Of a DNA stretch of 64,000 bases, positions 49,079-59,020 are shown in pieces. The stretch spans positions 2,349,858 to 2,413,857 of the forward strand of contig NZ_CP007203.1 in NCBI RefSeq assembly GCF_000340565.2, written 5' to 3'. The translations under genes and the position numbers were made by a program. The notes below the pieces were generated by a model that saw only the letters and a program-made list of their open reading frames with translations, searched no databases and was not told where the DNA came from. The number at the start of each line of letters is the position of its first letter. The stretch's first letter is position 1. Source of the stretch: Nodularia spumigena CCY9414 (lineage in GTDB: Bacteria > Cyanobacteriota > Cyanobacteriia > Cyanobacteriales > Nostocaceae).

Positions 49079-50599
49079 ATGAGTATTTCAATCAGACCTG
49101 ACGAAATCAGCAGCATTATTCAGCAGCAAATCGAGCAATACGACCAAGAAGTCAAAGTTGCTAACGTTGGTACAGTTCTTCAAGTGGGTGACGGTATCGC
49201 CCGCATCTATGGTCTAGAAAAGGCTATGGCTGGGGAACTATTGGAATTTGAAGATGGCACAATTGGCATCGCCCAGAACTTAGAAGAAGACAACGTGGGC
49301 GCTGTGCTTATGGGTCAAGGTCTGGAAATTCAAGAAGGTAGCTCCGTTACTGCTACTGGTAGAATTGCCCAGGTTCCCGTAGGTGAAGCGATGGTTGGCC
49401 GGGTAGTAGATGCCTTGGGTCGTGCGATCGACGGTAAAGGAGATATTAACACGACAGAAAGTCGTTTGATTGAATCTGCCGCACCTGGTATCATCGCTCG
49501 TCGATCTGTACACGAACCCATGCAAACTGGGATTACAGCTATTGACTCGATGATTCCTGTCGGTCGTGGTCAACGGGAATTGATCATTGGAGACCGTCAA
49601 ACAGGTAAAACTGCGATCGCGATCGACACCATCATCAACCAAAAAGGTGAAGATGTAATTTGTGTCTACGTTGCCATTGGTCAAAAAGCATCCACCGTTG
49701 CTAACGTGGTGCAAACCCTCCAAGAAAAAGGCGCAATGGACTACACCGTAGTCGTCGCCGCTAGTGCCAGTGAACCAGCTACACTACAATTCCTAGCACC
49801 ATACACCGGAGCCAGCATTGCTGAGTACTTTATGTACAAAGGCAAAGCTACCTTGGTGATTTATGATGACCTTTCCAAGCAAGCCCAAGCTTATCGCCAA
49901 ATGTCCTTGCTGCTACGTCGTCCACCAGGACGGGAAGCATATCCTGGAGATGTATTCTACATCCACTCCCGCTTGTTGGAACGCGCTGCTAAATTAAGTG
50001 ATGAATTGGGTAAAGGTAGCATGACTGCCCTACCAATCATCGAAACCCAAGCTGGTGACGTTTCGGCATACATCCCCACCAACGTAATTTCTATTACCGA
50101 CGGTCAAATCTTCCTTTCTTCTGACCTGTTCAACGCTGGTATTCGTCCCGCAGTAAACCCCGGTATTTCGGTATCACGTGTGGGTTCGGCGGCACAAACC
50201 AAGGCCATGAAAAAAGTTGCTGGTAAGATTAAATTGGAATTAGCCCAATTTGATGACCTGCAAGCATTCGCCCAATTTGCTTCTGACTTAGATAAAGCCA
50301 CTCAAGACCAATTGGCGCGTGGTGAACGGTTACGGGAACTACTGAAGCAGCCACAAAATGCTCCTCTCGCAGTATACGAGCAAGTAGCAATTCTGTATGC
50401 GGGGATTAACGGTTACTTGGATGATGTCCCTGTAGAAAAAGTAACTACCTTCACTAAGGGTCTGCGGGAATTCTTAAAAACCGGCAAACCTGAGTACACC
50501 GACTCCGTGAAAACCAAAAAGGTACTCGGTGACGAAGAAGAAAAAGCTTTGAAGGAAGCGCTAACTGAATTTAAACAGACCTTCAAAGCAACAGCGTAA
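49079..50599 (+). CDS. atpA: ATP synthase F1 subunit alpha
   Basis: 506 residues. Walker [21 protein letters not shown], Walker [21 protein letters not shown], and the arginine finger segment [20 protein letters not shown] are intact. Non-catalytic nucleotide-binding subunit of F1. The 155-bp spacer before it contains tandem heptamers. Confidence 0.98.
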   Translation: MSISIRPDEISSIIQQQIEQYDQEVKVANVGTVLQVGDGIARIYGLEKAMAGELLEFEDGTIGIAQNLEEDNVGAVLMGQGLEIQEGSSVTATGRIAQVPVGEAMVGRVVDALGRAIDGKGDINTTESRLIESAAPGIIARRSVHEPMQTGITAIDSMIPVGRGQRELIIGDRQTGKTAIAIDTIINQKGEDVICVYVAIGQKASTVANVVQTLQEKGAMDYTVVVAASASEPATLQFLAPYTGASIAEYFMYKGKATLVIYDDLSKQAQAYRQMSLLLRRPPGREAYPGDVFYIHSRLLERAAKLSDELGKGSMTALPIIETQAGDVSAYIPTNVISITDGQIFLSSDLFNAGIRPAVNPGISVSRVGSAAQTKAMKKVAGKIKLELAQFDDLQAFAQFASDLDKATQDQLARGERLRELLKQPQNAPLAVYEQVAILYAGINGYLDDVPVEKVTTFTKGLREFLKTGKPEYTDSVKTKKVLGDEEEKALKEALTEFKQTFKATA

Positions 50600-50842
50600 T
50601 TAGTCATTAGTCATTGGTCATTAGTCATTGGGAAACGCTTAATGGCTATTGACCGTACCAATTTTAGATTTTGGATTTTGGATTTTGGATTTTGGATTGT
50701 TTTTTTTGTTCGAGCCAGGCCGCTATGGCTGCTCATAAATCTAAAATCCTCGCTGCGTACGCTTCGCTAACGTCAATCTAAAATCTAGAATTGATTGACA
50801 GTTGACTATTGACTCAGGATTGAGGACTCAGAACTTAAAAAT
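50600..50842. repeat. Tandem repeats in the alpha-gamma spacer
   Basis: Copies of TAGTCAT/TGGTCAT at 50601-50632 and four copies of GATTTTG at 50666-50699, then mixed AATCTAAAATC and GACTCAG motifs. No gene. Confidence 0.8.
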
Positions 50843-51790
50843 ATGGCTAATCTCAAATCAATACGCGATCGCATTCAGTCGGTCAAAAACACCAAGAAAA
50901 TTACAGAAGCCATGCGGCTGGTTGCGGCTGCGAGAGTACGTCGCGCCCAAGAACAGGTAACTGCTACCCGTCCCTTTGCTGACCGCTTGGCACAAGTCCT
51001 ATATGGTTTGCAAACTCGTCTGCGGTTTGAAGATGTAGACCTCCCACTACTGAAAAAACGGGAAGTTAAAACAGTTGGGCTATTAGTAATTTCCGGCGAC
51101 CGGGGTTTGTGTGGTGGTTACAACAGTAACATCATCCGTCGGGCAGAAACCCGCGCCAAAGAACTACAAGCAGAAGGCGTAAATTACAAATTCGTACTGG
51201 TAGGACGCAAAGCCATCCAGTATTTCCAACGTCGTGAACAACCCATTGACGGTACTTATACTGGTTTAGAACAAATTCCGACCGCAAGCGAAGCTACGGA
51301 AGTTGCAGATCAACTACTTTCTTTGTTCCTTTCAGAAAGTGTGGATCGAATTGAGCTAATTTATACCAAATTCGTCTCTTTGGTTAGCTCCCGCCCAGTG
51401 GTACAAACCCTGCTTCCTTTAGATCCTCAAGGTTTAGAAGCAGCAGACGATGAAATTTTCCGCCTGACAACCCGTGGCGGTCAATTTGAAGTAGAACGGC
51501 AAAAGGTGACTAGCCAAGTTCGTCCTTTACCCCGTGACATGATTTTTGAGCAAGATCCTGTGCAAATTCTGGATTCTTTACTACCCCTATATCTGAGTAA
51601 TCAGTTATTGCGGGCGTTACAAGAATCAGCAGCCAGTGAACTAGCCGCACGGATGACAGCGATGAACAACGCTAGCGACAACGCCGGTGATTTGATTAAG
51701 AGTCTTTCGTTGTCTTACAACAAAGCTAGACAAGCCGCTATTACCCAAGAACTGTTAGAAGTTGTGGGTGGTGCTGAAGCACTAACTTAA
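50843..51790 (+). CDS. atpG: ATP synthase F1 subunit gamma
   Basis: 315 residues. N-terminal helix [20 protein letters not shown] and C-terminal [18 protein letters not shown] form the rotor shaft; [20 protein letters not shown] is the conserved central strand. It has the cyanobacterial insertion near residues 190-235 but, as expected, not the two regulatory cysteines of chloroplast gamma. Called atpC in cyanobacterial nomenclature. Last gene of the operon; beta and epsilon genes are elsewhere, as usual. Confidence 0.97.
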   Translation: MANLKSIRDRIQSVKNTKKITEAMRLVAAARVRRAQEQVTATRPFADRLAQVLYGLQTRLRFEDVDLPLLKKREVKTVGLLVISGDRGLCGGYNSNIIRRAETRAKELQAEGVNYKFVLVGRKAIQYFQRREQPIDGTYTGLEQIPTASEATEVADQLLSLFLSESVDRIELIYTKFVSLVSSRPVVQTLLPLDPQGLEAADDEIFRLTTRGGQFEVERQKVTSQVRPLPRDMIFEQDPVQILDSLLPLYLSNQLLRALQESAASELAARMTAMNNASDNAGDLIKSLSLSYNKARQAAITQELLEVVGGAEALT

Positions 51791-51857
51791 GGAATTGCTC
51801 ATTGTTTCGTATTGATAAATAGCTAATTGCTAGTTGTTGGGAAATTAGCTTGAACAA

Positions 51858-51895
51858 AAAGAAGCCTCTCGCCTACCCGAAAGGAGGCGAAAAGA
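51858..51895 (+). terminator. Possible atp operon terminator or TnpB element left end
   Basis: CGCCTACCCGAAAGGAGGCG at 51871-51890 is a short stem-loop about 80 bp after atpG, followed by an A/T-rich stretch. It could equally be the left-end hairpin of the TnpB element. The two readings cannot be separated by eye. Confidence 0.35.
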
Positions 51896-51933
51896 TAAAT
51901 TTTTGGGCGATGACAAATTGAGCCATAACCAAA

Positions 51934-52110
51934 TCAATCCACAGGATTGACAGGACGGTGGGTCAGTGAGGAATCGCCATTTTTAACTTCTAGCGAATCT
52001 ATAAAATCTTCAAGTACATGAGTCATGGTTTTTTCGTTTTGAAGCGAGTACAGGCGAAGCTTATTTAATCTGCGCTCGGATATCCTCAGATTCAGTGATT
52101 TATTTTTCAT
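51934..52110 (-). CDS. Small ribbon-helix-helix protein divergent from tnpB
   Basis: A 58-residue product from ATG 52110: MKNKSLNLRISERRLNKLRL, then YSLQNEKTMTHVLEDFIDSL. One beta strand with alternating residues, then two helices, is the Arc/CopG/MetJ-type DNA-binding fold. The 62-bp gap to the tnpB start must contain both promoters, so it is well placed to control tnpB. It is too short to be noticed by length alone; the RHH pattern and the divergent placement support it. No toxin partner is visible. Confidence 0.65.
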   Translation of the reverse strand: MKNKSLNLRISERRLNKLRLYSLQNEKTMTHVLEDFIDSLEVKNGDSSLTHRPVNPVD

Positions 52111-52172
52111 GAGTGCCTATACAATGTCTGTACATTAATGTTATACTATTTTCAGGTCGAAACAGGAAAGCA

Positions 52173-53345
52173 ATGAGGACTTCATACCAATACAAAATCA
52201 AACCAACTAAAGAGCAAGCAGAAAAAATTGATCAGACGCTCGAAATGTTGCGTTGTCAATATAATTATCTACTTTGTCAGAGGTTTGATTGGTATGAACA
52301 GAACCGTTGCCCTATTGATAGATGCCCCTTAATTTGCTATTTACCGGACTTAAAACATCAACCCAATTACTACAACCAAAAAGCCTCACTCACTCAACTA
52401 AAAAAAGACCGCCCTTGGTACAAAGATATCCATTCTCAGGTGCTACAGGAAGTTCCTAAAAAAGTTGATAAGGCTTTTGATAGATGGTTGAAAGGCGACG
52501 CTAACGGAAAAAAATCTGGCAGACCTAGATTTAAAGGTCAGTGTCACTACAGGACGTTTACCTACCCTCAATTCAAGAAACACAATTTTGCCAACGATAA
52601 AATTACGCTGTCAAAGATTGGGGATGTTAAGGTAATTGCTCACCGCTTAATACCTGAAGAGTTTGATATCAAGACCGTATCCGTCACCAAAAAAGCAGAT
52701 GGTTATTATCTAACCCTAAGTCTTGACGATAAAAGAGTTCCGACAATTAAACCTGATTTTAATGCTGAAAATATTGTTGGTGTTGATGTCGGTTTGATAG
52801 ATTTTTACGTCGCCTCGGACAATACCAGAATTGCTGCACCCAAGCATTTACGAAAAGCCGAACGTAAATTACAATCAGCGCAGCGTCGTGTTTCTCGCAG
52901 GAAGAAGGGATCTAACCGCCGCAAGAAAGCGATCAAGAAACTAGCCGTCCGGCATAAAAAAGTTGCCGACACCCGCAAAGATTTTCATTTCAAAACAGCT
53001 AAAGCATTGCTCGATAAGTATGACGTAGTAGCTGTTGAAAGATTAAATATCAAGGGACTCGCTAGAACAAGATTGGCTAAAAGTATTCACGATGCCGGAT
53101 GGGGACAGTTCATAAATATACTTTCAAACAAAGCCGAGAATGCTGGTTTGAAGGTAATAACTGTTAATCCAAATGGCACTAGTCAGGAATGTTCTAGCTG
53201 CGGTCACAAGGTTAAAAAGCCGCTATTTCAAAGGATGCACAATTGCCCTGTATGCCACATAAGTTTGTGCAGAGATTTAAATGCGGCTTTAAACATAAAG
53301 AACCGTGGGTCGCACGGTCTTAAAGCTCAGTTAATGTCTTCATAG
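52173..53345 (+). CDS. tnpB: TnpB, RNA-guided nuclease of IS200/IS605 type
   Basis: 390 residues from ATG 52173 (AGGAAAG upstream); the open frame begins at 52113 but the first 20 residues are not TnpB-like. RuvC residues look intact: Asp205 in NIVGVDVGLIDFYVA, Glu289 in VVAVERLNIKGLAR, Asp368 in LCRDLNAALNI; zinc finger Cys340, 343, 358, 361. So it should be an active omega-RNA-guided nuclease, not a dead repressor type. There is no TnpA. The omega RNA should span the gene end and the hairpin after it. Confidence 0.93.
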   Translation: MRTSYQYKIKPTKEQAEKIDQTLEMLRCQYNYLLCQRFDWYEQNRCPIDRCPLICYLPDLKHQPNYYNQKASLTQLKKDRPWYKDIHSQVLQEVPKKVDKAFDRWLKGDANGKKSGRPRFKGQCHYRTFTYPQFKKHNFANDKITLSKIGDVKVIAHRLIPEEFDIKTVSVTKKADGYYLTLSLDDKRVPTIKPDFNAENIVGVDVGLIDFYVASDNTRIAAPKHLRKAERKLQSAQRRVSRRKKGSNRRKKAIKKLAVRHKKVADTRKDFHFKTAKALLDKYDVVAVERLNIKGLARTRLAKSIHDAGWGQFINILSNKAENAGLKVITVNPNGTSQECSSCGHKVKKPLFQRMHNCPVCHISLCRDLNAALNIKNRGSHGLKAQLMSS

Positions 53346-53400
53346 AAGAGTCGCTGAGAAGCCCACATTCACCCTGAAAGGGGAGTGTGTGGAGTACGTC
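53346..53400 (+). ncRNA. Likely omega-RNA 3' end and right end of the TnpB element
   Basis: A stem CACATTCACCC/GGGGAGTGTGTG with TGAAA loop follows 30 bp after the tnpB stop, then GGAGTACGTCAC. IS200/IS605 right ends have such a hairpin and the guide begins just outside the element. The exact end (probably near 53400) is inferred. Confidence 0.5.
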
Positions 53401-53751
53401 ACCAATTGGCTATTTTTGATTTTGGCAATTTTAACTAAAAAGCATTGACAAAATATATAACTTAGTATATGCAATCTGGTAAACTAACCAAGGTTATGCT
53501 TTGATAACAGATTGGGGTTGGCTGCTGTAATAATGAGAATCAAAAATAAATAGAAGCTATGATGAGGCTGTAGAGTTGATTAAGGAGTAAGTTATTGGCA
53601 TAGGTAAATTAATAATTAACATACCTTGGTATCTGACAAGGAGAATTATGATCCAAAATTGGATATGTTGAGTTGAAGAAATTTCGGCGGTTTCGATTGC
53701 CGCTACCAATGCTTTTGATAAAATTGCCAATCGCTGATCACTGCGAACACT
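53401..53751. other. Spacer upstream of the PP2C gene
   Basis: No gene. A possible promoter: TTGACA near 53446 with TATGCA 17 bp further on; the -10 match is weak. Confidence 0.35.
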
Positions 53752-55989
53752 ATGGAAAATGATGCGGCAACGCTCTACTGCCCAAATGAAGCTTGTCTGG
53801 CTGCCAACCCCTTAACTCACAAGTTTTGCCAGCGATGCTCTACACCCATACCCAAACGTTACCTCTGGGCTGTAGGGGATGGTTTGAGTGTGGGTAGCCC
53901 TGGAGATGTATTAGCCGATCGCTATTTAGTAATTAGTAAATCTGTTGTTTTAGATAGAAAGCCAGGATTACTACCCCAATCTCCTGAATTAGATAATTTA
54001 GAGAGTATTAAAGCTTATCTCAGACTAATTCCCTACAGCTTAAACGTACCACAGGTATATGGAATACTTCCTCTATCTGAAGGTAAGTCTCACAAAGAAA
54101 TATTACTTTTAGAACAGCCGCCTTTGTACGTAGATAGTTCAGGACTACAAGTGCAGCTATGTAGCCAGTTAGATAATGCTTGGCGCGATGCGACATCAAT
54201 GCGCCAACTTAATTGGTTATGGCAGATAGCTAATTTGTGGCAACCTTTGCACAGTCAAGGCGTGGCTAATAGCTTAATCGATCCTTATTTACTCCGGGTA
54301 GAAGGTTCATTAGTCCGGTTGTTAGAATTGCGTTCTGACGCTTCAAAAGCACCAGCGTTAGCCGAATTAGGTAAATTTTGGCAAAAATTAGAGTCAAAGT
54401 CTAAACCAGCTATATCGGAATTTGTTCACGAAATTTGCAACTTTCTCATTCAGGGAAAGATTAATTCTCCGGAAATACTCATTTCAGTTTTAGATAAAGG
54501 TTTGGCAGAATTAGGACGCTCACAAACTCCCACGATTAAAATTGTCACGAAAACAGAGACGGGGCCGAGTCGTCAACGGAACGAAGATGCCTGCTACCCA
54601 GCCAGTGGAACAGTTGTGAACAAACCACCACAGGCAGTCGGCTCCTTAGCAATTGTCTGTGACGGCATTGGCGGACACCAAGGAGGCAATGTCGCATCTA
54701 ATTTAGCGATTGAAACAATTTATCATCAGGTACAGCAACTAACCACGGTTTCTTATGATCACATAGAACCTTCAATACTGCTGGCTGATTTAGATCATGC
54801 AGTGGCAATTGCTAATGACAAAATTAGCCAACGCAATGACAGCGAAAACCGCCAAGCGCGTCAACGTATGGGTACAACCGTAGTGATGGCGTTACCTATT
54901 GCCCACGAAATGTACATTACTCACGTCGGAGATAGTCGCGCCTACTGGATTACACGCCACGGTTGTTACCAGGTTACTCTAGATGATGATGTGGCTTCTC
55001 GTGAGGTACGACTGGGCTATGCTATCTATCGTGAAGCGGTACAACAGGGTGGTGCTGGCTCTCTGGTGCAAGCGTTAGGCATGAGTCCTAGTGACTCATT
55101 ACATCCTACTTCCCAGAGGTTTATCCTGGATGAAGATGCGATTTTTTTACTGACATCAGATGGATTGAGTGATTTTGACCGGGTGGAAGATTATTGGGAA
55201 ACAGAAATTTTACCAATTCTTCATGGTCAAGACGATATAGTCCAGGTTGCTGACAAGTTGGTGGAACTTGCTAACACCAGAAATGGACATGATAATGTCA
55301 CTTTGGCATTATTACACCATCAAGTCCAATATTGCGAACCAGAGTTAACCCTCAAAGCAGTCATTCCAGATATTTCTTCCTTCCCATCTGCCAATGGTGT
55401 AACTAAAGGCTTACAACCAACCCTACTAAAGGGTAGCCCTAACCAAAAAACGAAAGTCCTATCAGAACAAAAGTCTACCGCAATTGCTAAACTGCCCTTA
55501 AATTTCATAGTTCCCTTTGTGTTGGTTGTCTTGGCTGGTTCAGTAGGATACTCGCTCAAAGGTTCATTAGAAGAATTTGCGAGATCAGTCGGTATTCTGC
55601 CCCCTAAGACTGCACAGTCAAGTTCTACTGCTCCAGCAATAAAGCCACCTTTCCGAGTCAATGAACTCAAGCCTGGATGGGTGATGAAATTTCAGAGTGA
55701 AGAGACTTTGAATGACGTAAATTTTCCCCAAGACAGTCATTGGGAAGTTATCCCAAGAGATGAACCAAATCCCGATTTAGCTCCAGAAGATTCCTTGGTA
55801 AATCTACAGCTTTGCTCCACATCTACCGAAAGTTTACCCTCAAAAGTAACAATAGTAACAACAGTAACGATAAAATTGTCTCAACTAGAAAAGTTAAAAG
55901 TGGAGGTCTTGCAATCAAAAACTGGAACTCCCTGCGATCCTGACTTCATTCCACCCCTAGGACCAAATAAACCAAGTAATCCCCTTTAA
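53752..55989 (+). CDS. Zinc ribbon-pseudokinase-PP2C membrane phosphatase
   Basis: 745 residues. An N-terminal zinc ribbon (Cys10, 15, 26, 29) is followed by a kinase-like region (about 55-250) in which LHSQGVANSLIDPYLLRVEG stands where HRDxKPxNxL should be, lacking the catalytic Asp, Lys and Asn: a pseudokinase. Then a PP2C domain (about 262-525) with RNEDA (276), CDGIGG (303), GDSRAY (393), TSDGLSD (468) and GHDN (512), all present. One membrane helix (583-600) precedes a small external domain. The phosphatase is predicted active and cytosolic. It stands 107 bp before the CHAT-FHA gene. Confidence 0.8.
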   Translation: MENDAATLYCPNEACLAANPLTHKFCQRCSTPIPKRYLWAVGDGLSVGSPGDVLADRYLVISKSVVLDRKPGLLPQSPELDNLESIKAYLRLIPYSLNVPQVYGILPLSEGKSHKEILLLEQPPLYVDSSGLQVQLCSQLDNAWRDATSMRQLNWLWQIANLWQPLHSQGVANSLIDPYLLRVEGSLVRLLELRSDASKAPALAELGKFWQKLESKSKPAISEFVHEICNFLIQGKINSPEILISVLDKGLAELGRSQTPTIKIVTKTETGPSRQRNEDACYPASGTVVNKPPQAVGSLAIVCDGIGGHQGGNVASNLAIETIYHQVQQLTTVSYDHIEPSILLADLDHAVAIANDKISQRNDSENRQARQRMGTTVVMALPIAHEMYITHVGDSRAYWITRHGCYQVTLDDDVASREVRLGYAIYREAVQQGGAGSLVQALGMSPSDSLHPTSQRFILDEDAIFLLTSDGLSDFDRVEDYWETEILPILHGQDDIVQVADKLVELANTRNGHDNVTLALLHHQVQYCEPELTLKAVIPDISSFPSANGVTKGLQPTLLKGSPNQKTKVLSEQKSTAIAKLPLNFIVPFVLVVLAGSVGYSLKGSLEEFARSVGILPPKTAQSSSTAPAIKPPFRVNELKPGWVMKFQSEETLNDVNFPQDSHWEVIPRDEPNPDLAPEDSLVNLQLCSTSTESLPSKVTIVTTVTIKLSQLEKLKVEVLQSKTGTPCDPDFIPPLGPNKPSNPL

Positions 55990-56096
55990 GTAAGTAAAAT
56001 ACTCGTTAAATTGGTAAAAACCTGGAATAATACAGGTAATAGCTACATAAAAAAATTGTTATTGGAAATTATTAGTTTTTACCTTTTAATGAATCC

Positions 56097-57662
56097 ATGC
56101 CATCCCTAAACTTGGCGATCGCCCGTCTCATCAACACTGGCACAGATAACTTCGCCATTTGGGTCGTCAAAGCTCCCTATCCCAGTGGTTATGTTTTACA
56201 TGACTGTGTTTGGCCTGTTGAACTCACTCAAGTTTGGCAAGAATGGCAACAGATGTTTGCTGGCCACAGTGGTTTAGATATTTTTCCAGGTTTCCAGCCG
56301 CAGTCAATTAACGCACTCTCCATCAACTTAGTTTCACCCCCTTCAGGACAAACGGCTGGTTACAGTAGTCGTCTGATGCAATACTTGGGGATTAATCTCT
56401 GGAAATGGATCTTCGCCGGGCCAATCCTTGGTAGTCTGGAACGCAGTCGGGGCATAGCGATGGGACAGCATACACGTTTGCGTTTTCGCTTAGAAATTCG
56501 TGACCCGGATCTGATTGCCTTACCTTGGGAAATTATGCAGCGCCAAGCTGGACAATCAGCAATGTCCCTCTCTCCAGATTTGCTCTTTAGTCGCACCACT
56601 AGTCAAGTTGAACCTTTACCGTATTTGCGAACCGACCAGGCTTTAAATATTTTGTTGGTTTTAGGACATGATGAAAACCTGCAATTGTCACAAGAAGCTG
56701 ATATTTTAGAAAAATTTCTGGCAAGTAGCAATTCTCCGGGATCTGCACCTTGCACGGTGAAGACACTCCTGCAACCTACACCACAGGAGTTAATTCAAGA
56801 GTTACAAACCTCCGGATATAACGTTTTCTTTTATGCTGGTCATGGGCTACCAGGGCCAGATGGCGGGTTATTCTTTTTGCGTCCGGGGATGACCCTCAAT
56901 GGTATTGAATTAGCACAAGTATTAACCTGTAGTGGTCTGAAACTAGCGGTTTTTAATGCTTGTTGGGGCGCACAACCCGCCGCGATCAATCACCAAGCTA
57001 TCCCCGCTAGCAGTTTGGCAGAAGTGTTGATCCGTCATGGTGTACCTGCGGTTTTGGGAATGCGTGATCAAATTGCTGACCACGAAAGCCACAGTTTTAT
57101 TCAAGCTTTTACCCAGGCTTTGCGATCGCGCAAGTCAATTGATGAGGCAGTTGCTGAAGCTAGGCAAGAACTGTTAACACTATATAAGTTCAATCAAATT
57201 GCTTGGACTTTGCCTGTTCTTTATCTCCATCCAGATTTTGATGGTGAACTGATTAAAAGTTTTGATGAAGGAATTACCGAATTACCAGATAGTGTCATCC
57301 CCAATATAAATTCCCCGATTCCCATAGCTTTTTTGCGATCGCTTTCATCGGGAGGGCAAACTTGGGTACTACAACCTGGAGTCACCCGCATCGGTCGTAG
57401 GAAAGATAATGATATTGTGATTCCAGAACCTTCTGTTTCTAACCGTCACGCCGAAATTTTATGTCGCAGTACTCTGACTGGTACTACCACCGTTAGAACT
57501 TATTACCTGCAAGATTTCTCTACCTACGGTACAACTTGGTGTTTAGGCGCTAATGGTTGGCAACAAATCCTCCGTGAGGAAGTTTCCTTACAATCGGGTA
57601 TGCAGTTAAGGTTTGGCAGTTCTAGAGGTGAAATTTGGCAATTTGTGATTGAAGATGCTTAG
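56097..57662 (+). CDS. CHAT-domain protease fused to FHA domain
   Basis: 521 residues. The CHAT caspase-like domain (about 180-380) has the catalytic pair His249 (NVFFYAGHG) and Cys289 (LAVFNACWGAQ), both intact. The N-terminal 170 residues contain LRFRLEIRDPDLIALPWEIM, typical of the region before CHAT. A C-terminal FHA domain (about 422-520) has RIGRRKDNDIVIPEPSVSNRHAEIL-type motifs (Gly433-Arg434, Ser448-His451), so it should bind phosphothreonine. This couples phospho-recognition to proteolysis. Substrate and activator unknown. Confidence 0.85.
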   Translation: MPSLNLAIARLINTGTDNFAIWVVKAPYPSGYVLHDCVWPVELTQVWQEWQQMFAGHSGLDIFPGFQPQSINALSINLVSPPSGQTAGYSSRLMQYLGINLWKWIFAGPILGSLERSRGIAMGQHTRLRFRLEIRDPDLIALPWEIMQRQAGQSAMSLSPDLLFSRTTSQVEPLPYLRTDQALNILLVLGHDENLQLSQEADILEKFLASSNSPGSAPCTVKTLLQPTPQELIQELQTSGYNVFFYAGHGLPGPDGGLFFLRPGMTLNGIELAQVLTCSGLKLAVFNACWGAQPAAINHQAIPASSLAEVLIRHGVPAVLGMRDQIADHESHSFIQAFTQALRSRKSIDEAVAEARQELLTLYKFNQIAWTLPVLYLHPDFDGELIKSFDEGITELPDSVIPNINSPIPIAFLRSLSSGGQTWVLQPGVTRIGRRKDNDIVIPEPSVSNRHAEILCRSTLTGTTTVRTYYLQDFSTYGTTWCLGANGWQQILREEVSLQSGMQLRFGSSRGEIWQFVIEDA

Positions 57663-57988
57663 GGAGTGGGGAGTGGGGAGAAGAGGAACGGGGGCAGGGG
57701 GCAGGGGGCAGGGGAGAAAAGGAAAATGGGCAGGGGGCAGAGATAAATGCATTTTGTTTCAAATTCCCCCTTGCTCCCTGCTCCCTGCTCCCCTGCTTCT
57801 TCTGGGGAATGGGGAAGTAAACGGTATTTATTCTTTGTTTTTTTCTTCCAGTAAAAATTCAATTTTCTTGGCTAGTACCAATCCAAAGACCTATTTTCAA
57901 CCTTAGATAAAATTAACTGTTTTGCGGAAATCTCATTTGGGCAATTGTAGCTCTCAGTATTGCTAAATAATTTATCCAGAGACAACAA
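57661..57988. repeat. GGGGCAG/GGGGAGT repeats and spacer
   Basis: Heptamer arrays at 57661-57740 (GGGGAGT then GGGGGCA copies) and the complementary CCCTGCT type at 57775-57800. Open frames across them are artefacts. No other signal. Confidence 0.75.
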
Positions 57989-58651
57989 ATGACTAACAAT
58001 AATGTTAATGGCTCAGACACTTTCAACGCCTTACCATCTCAAGTAGAATTAGAGTTATTAGAGGCGTTACTAGAATCAGAGGATGCTGCTTATCCTTGGA
58101 ATCCGGCTGATGAAGAGTCTGAAATTTATTTTAGCGAATTAGAACAACAGTTTACTATGCAGGATGAGCTAGATGAGGAACTGACTACAAAATCCCTAGC
58201 TTTTTATGACAAACTCGATAGCCTTTGGTCTGAGGTTTCAACTAACTCAAATTACGAATGTCATCCACATCAGTCAGTTTCGGTGGTAGATAATCTGCAA
58301 GTGGCTTTAAATTCCGCTTTTGCTCATAGTGTACCTGAAGGCTGGCTGATTGCGATCGCCAATAAAGCTGCTGAAACCTTTGCTTCTCAACAATCAATAG
58401 GCGAACAACTGGTGCATTGTGTTCAATCTGTATTACCTGCTTGGGATGTAGATGATCTGTTCGTTTTAGCCCGTCCTTTTGCCTATGCTATGCGTAGCAG
58501 CGAATCCCCAGAGGTGATTTCTTCTCTTAGTAAGGTGAAAAATCGAGATTGGATAACTTTATCGGAAGTGGAACAAGCTAAGGTGAGTGTGGCGATCGCT
58601 TACTATGCTTTCAGGGAATTAAACAGTTATCAGTCTCCAGAAAAATCTTAA
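57989..58651 (+). CDS. Acidic protein of unknown function in the CHAT/PP2C cluster
   Basis: 220 residues, no family recognised. The first 75 residues are very acidic (LEALLESEDAAYPWNPADEE, LDEELTTKSLAFYDKLDSLW); the rest is helical with VPEGWLIAIANKAAETFASQ, LPAWDVDDLFVLARPFAYAM and VEQAKVSVAIAYYAFRELNS. No membrane segment. It follows the CHAT-FHA gene by 326 bp in the same direction, so it may be a substrate, inhibitor or assembly factor, but this is only position-based. Confidence 0.65.
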   Translation: MTNNNVNGSDTFNALPSQVELELLEALLESEDAAYPWNPADEESEIYFSELEQQFTMQDELDEELTTKSLAFYDKLDSLWSEVSTNSNYECHPHQSVSVVDNLQVALNSAFAHSVPEGWLIAIANKAAETFASQQSIGEQLVHCVQSVLPAWDVDDLFVLARPFAYAMRSSESPEVISSLSKVKNRDWITLSEVEQAKVSVAIAYYAFRELNSYQSPEKS

Positions 58652-59020
58652 TTTTTTCTGATTTTCAAATTTCAAGGCTTTGGTTTGATTTAGGCAGAAA
58701 ATAGTTTTGCTTACAGACAATACTCATTGTGTGAGTTGGAAAATTTTAAATCCTTCTTAAGACATAACTATAGCAGCATAAATTCAAGCATATTTTGGTG
58801 GACAGACTAATGTCATCTATCCTAAGACATAAATTAAAATTTTCTGGTGTGAGACTTGGGAATAAAAAGCTAAAAGGCAAAACAATGTACGAAGCAGAGA
58901 TGAGCAAATTTTGACATTCAATTTTGCCTTTTGACTTCTACCAATTAATTTGTGTTTAAAAGCCTAAGTAAGATGCAAGGATTGGGATTAGTAGCCTCAT
59001 GTCCCGTATATTCTCATTGC
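58652..59020. other. A+T-rich spacer between converging genes
   Basis: No gene or clear terminator seen; 58845-58935 contain AAGGCAAAAC and the inverted TTTTGCCTTTTG, a possible weak hairpin between the converging genes. Confidence 0.4.

Noticed and set aside
49280-49723. 147-residue minus-strand frame inside atpA
   Set aside because: Shadow of the strongly conserved atpA coding frame.
52173-53345. Nuclease-dead TnpB-like repressor
   Set aside because: All three RuvC acidic residues and the four zinc cysteines are present.
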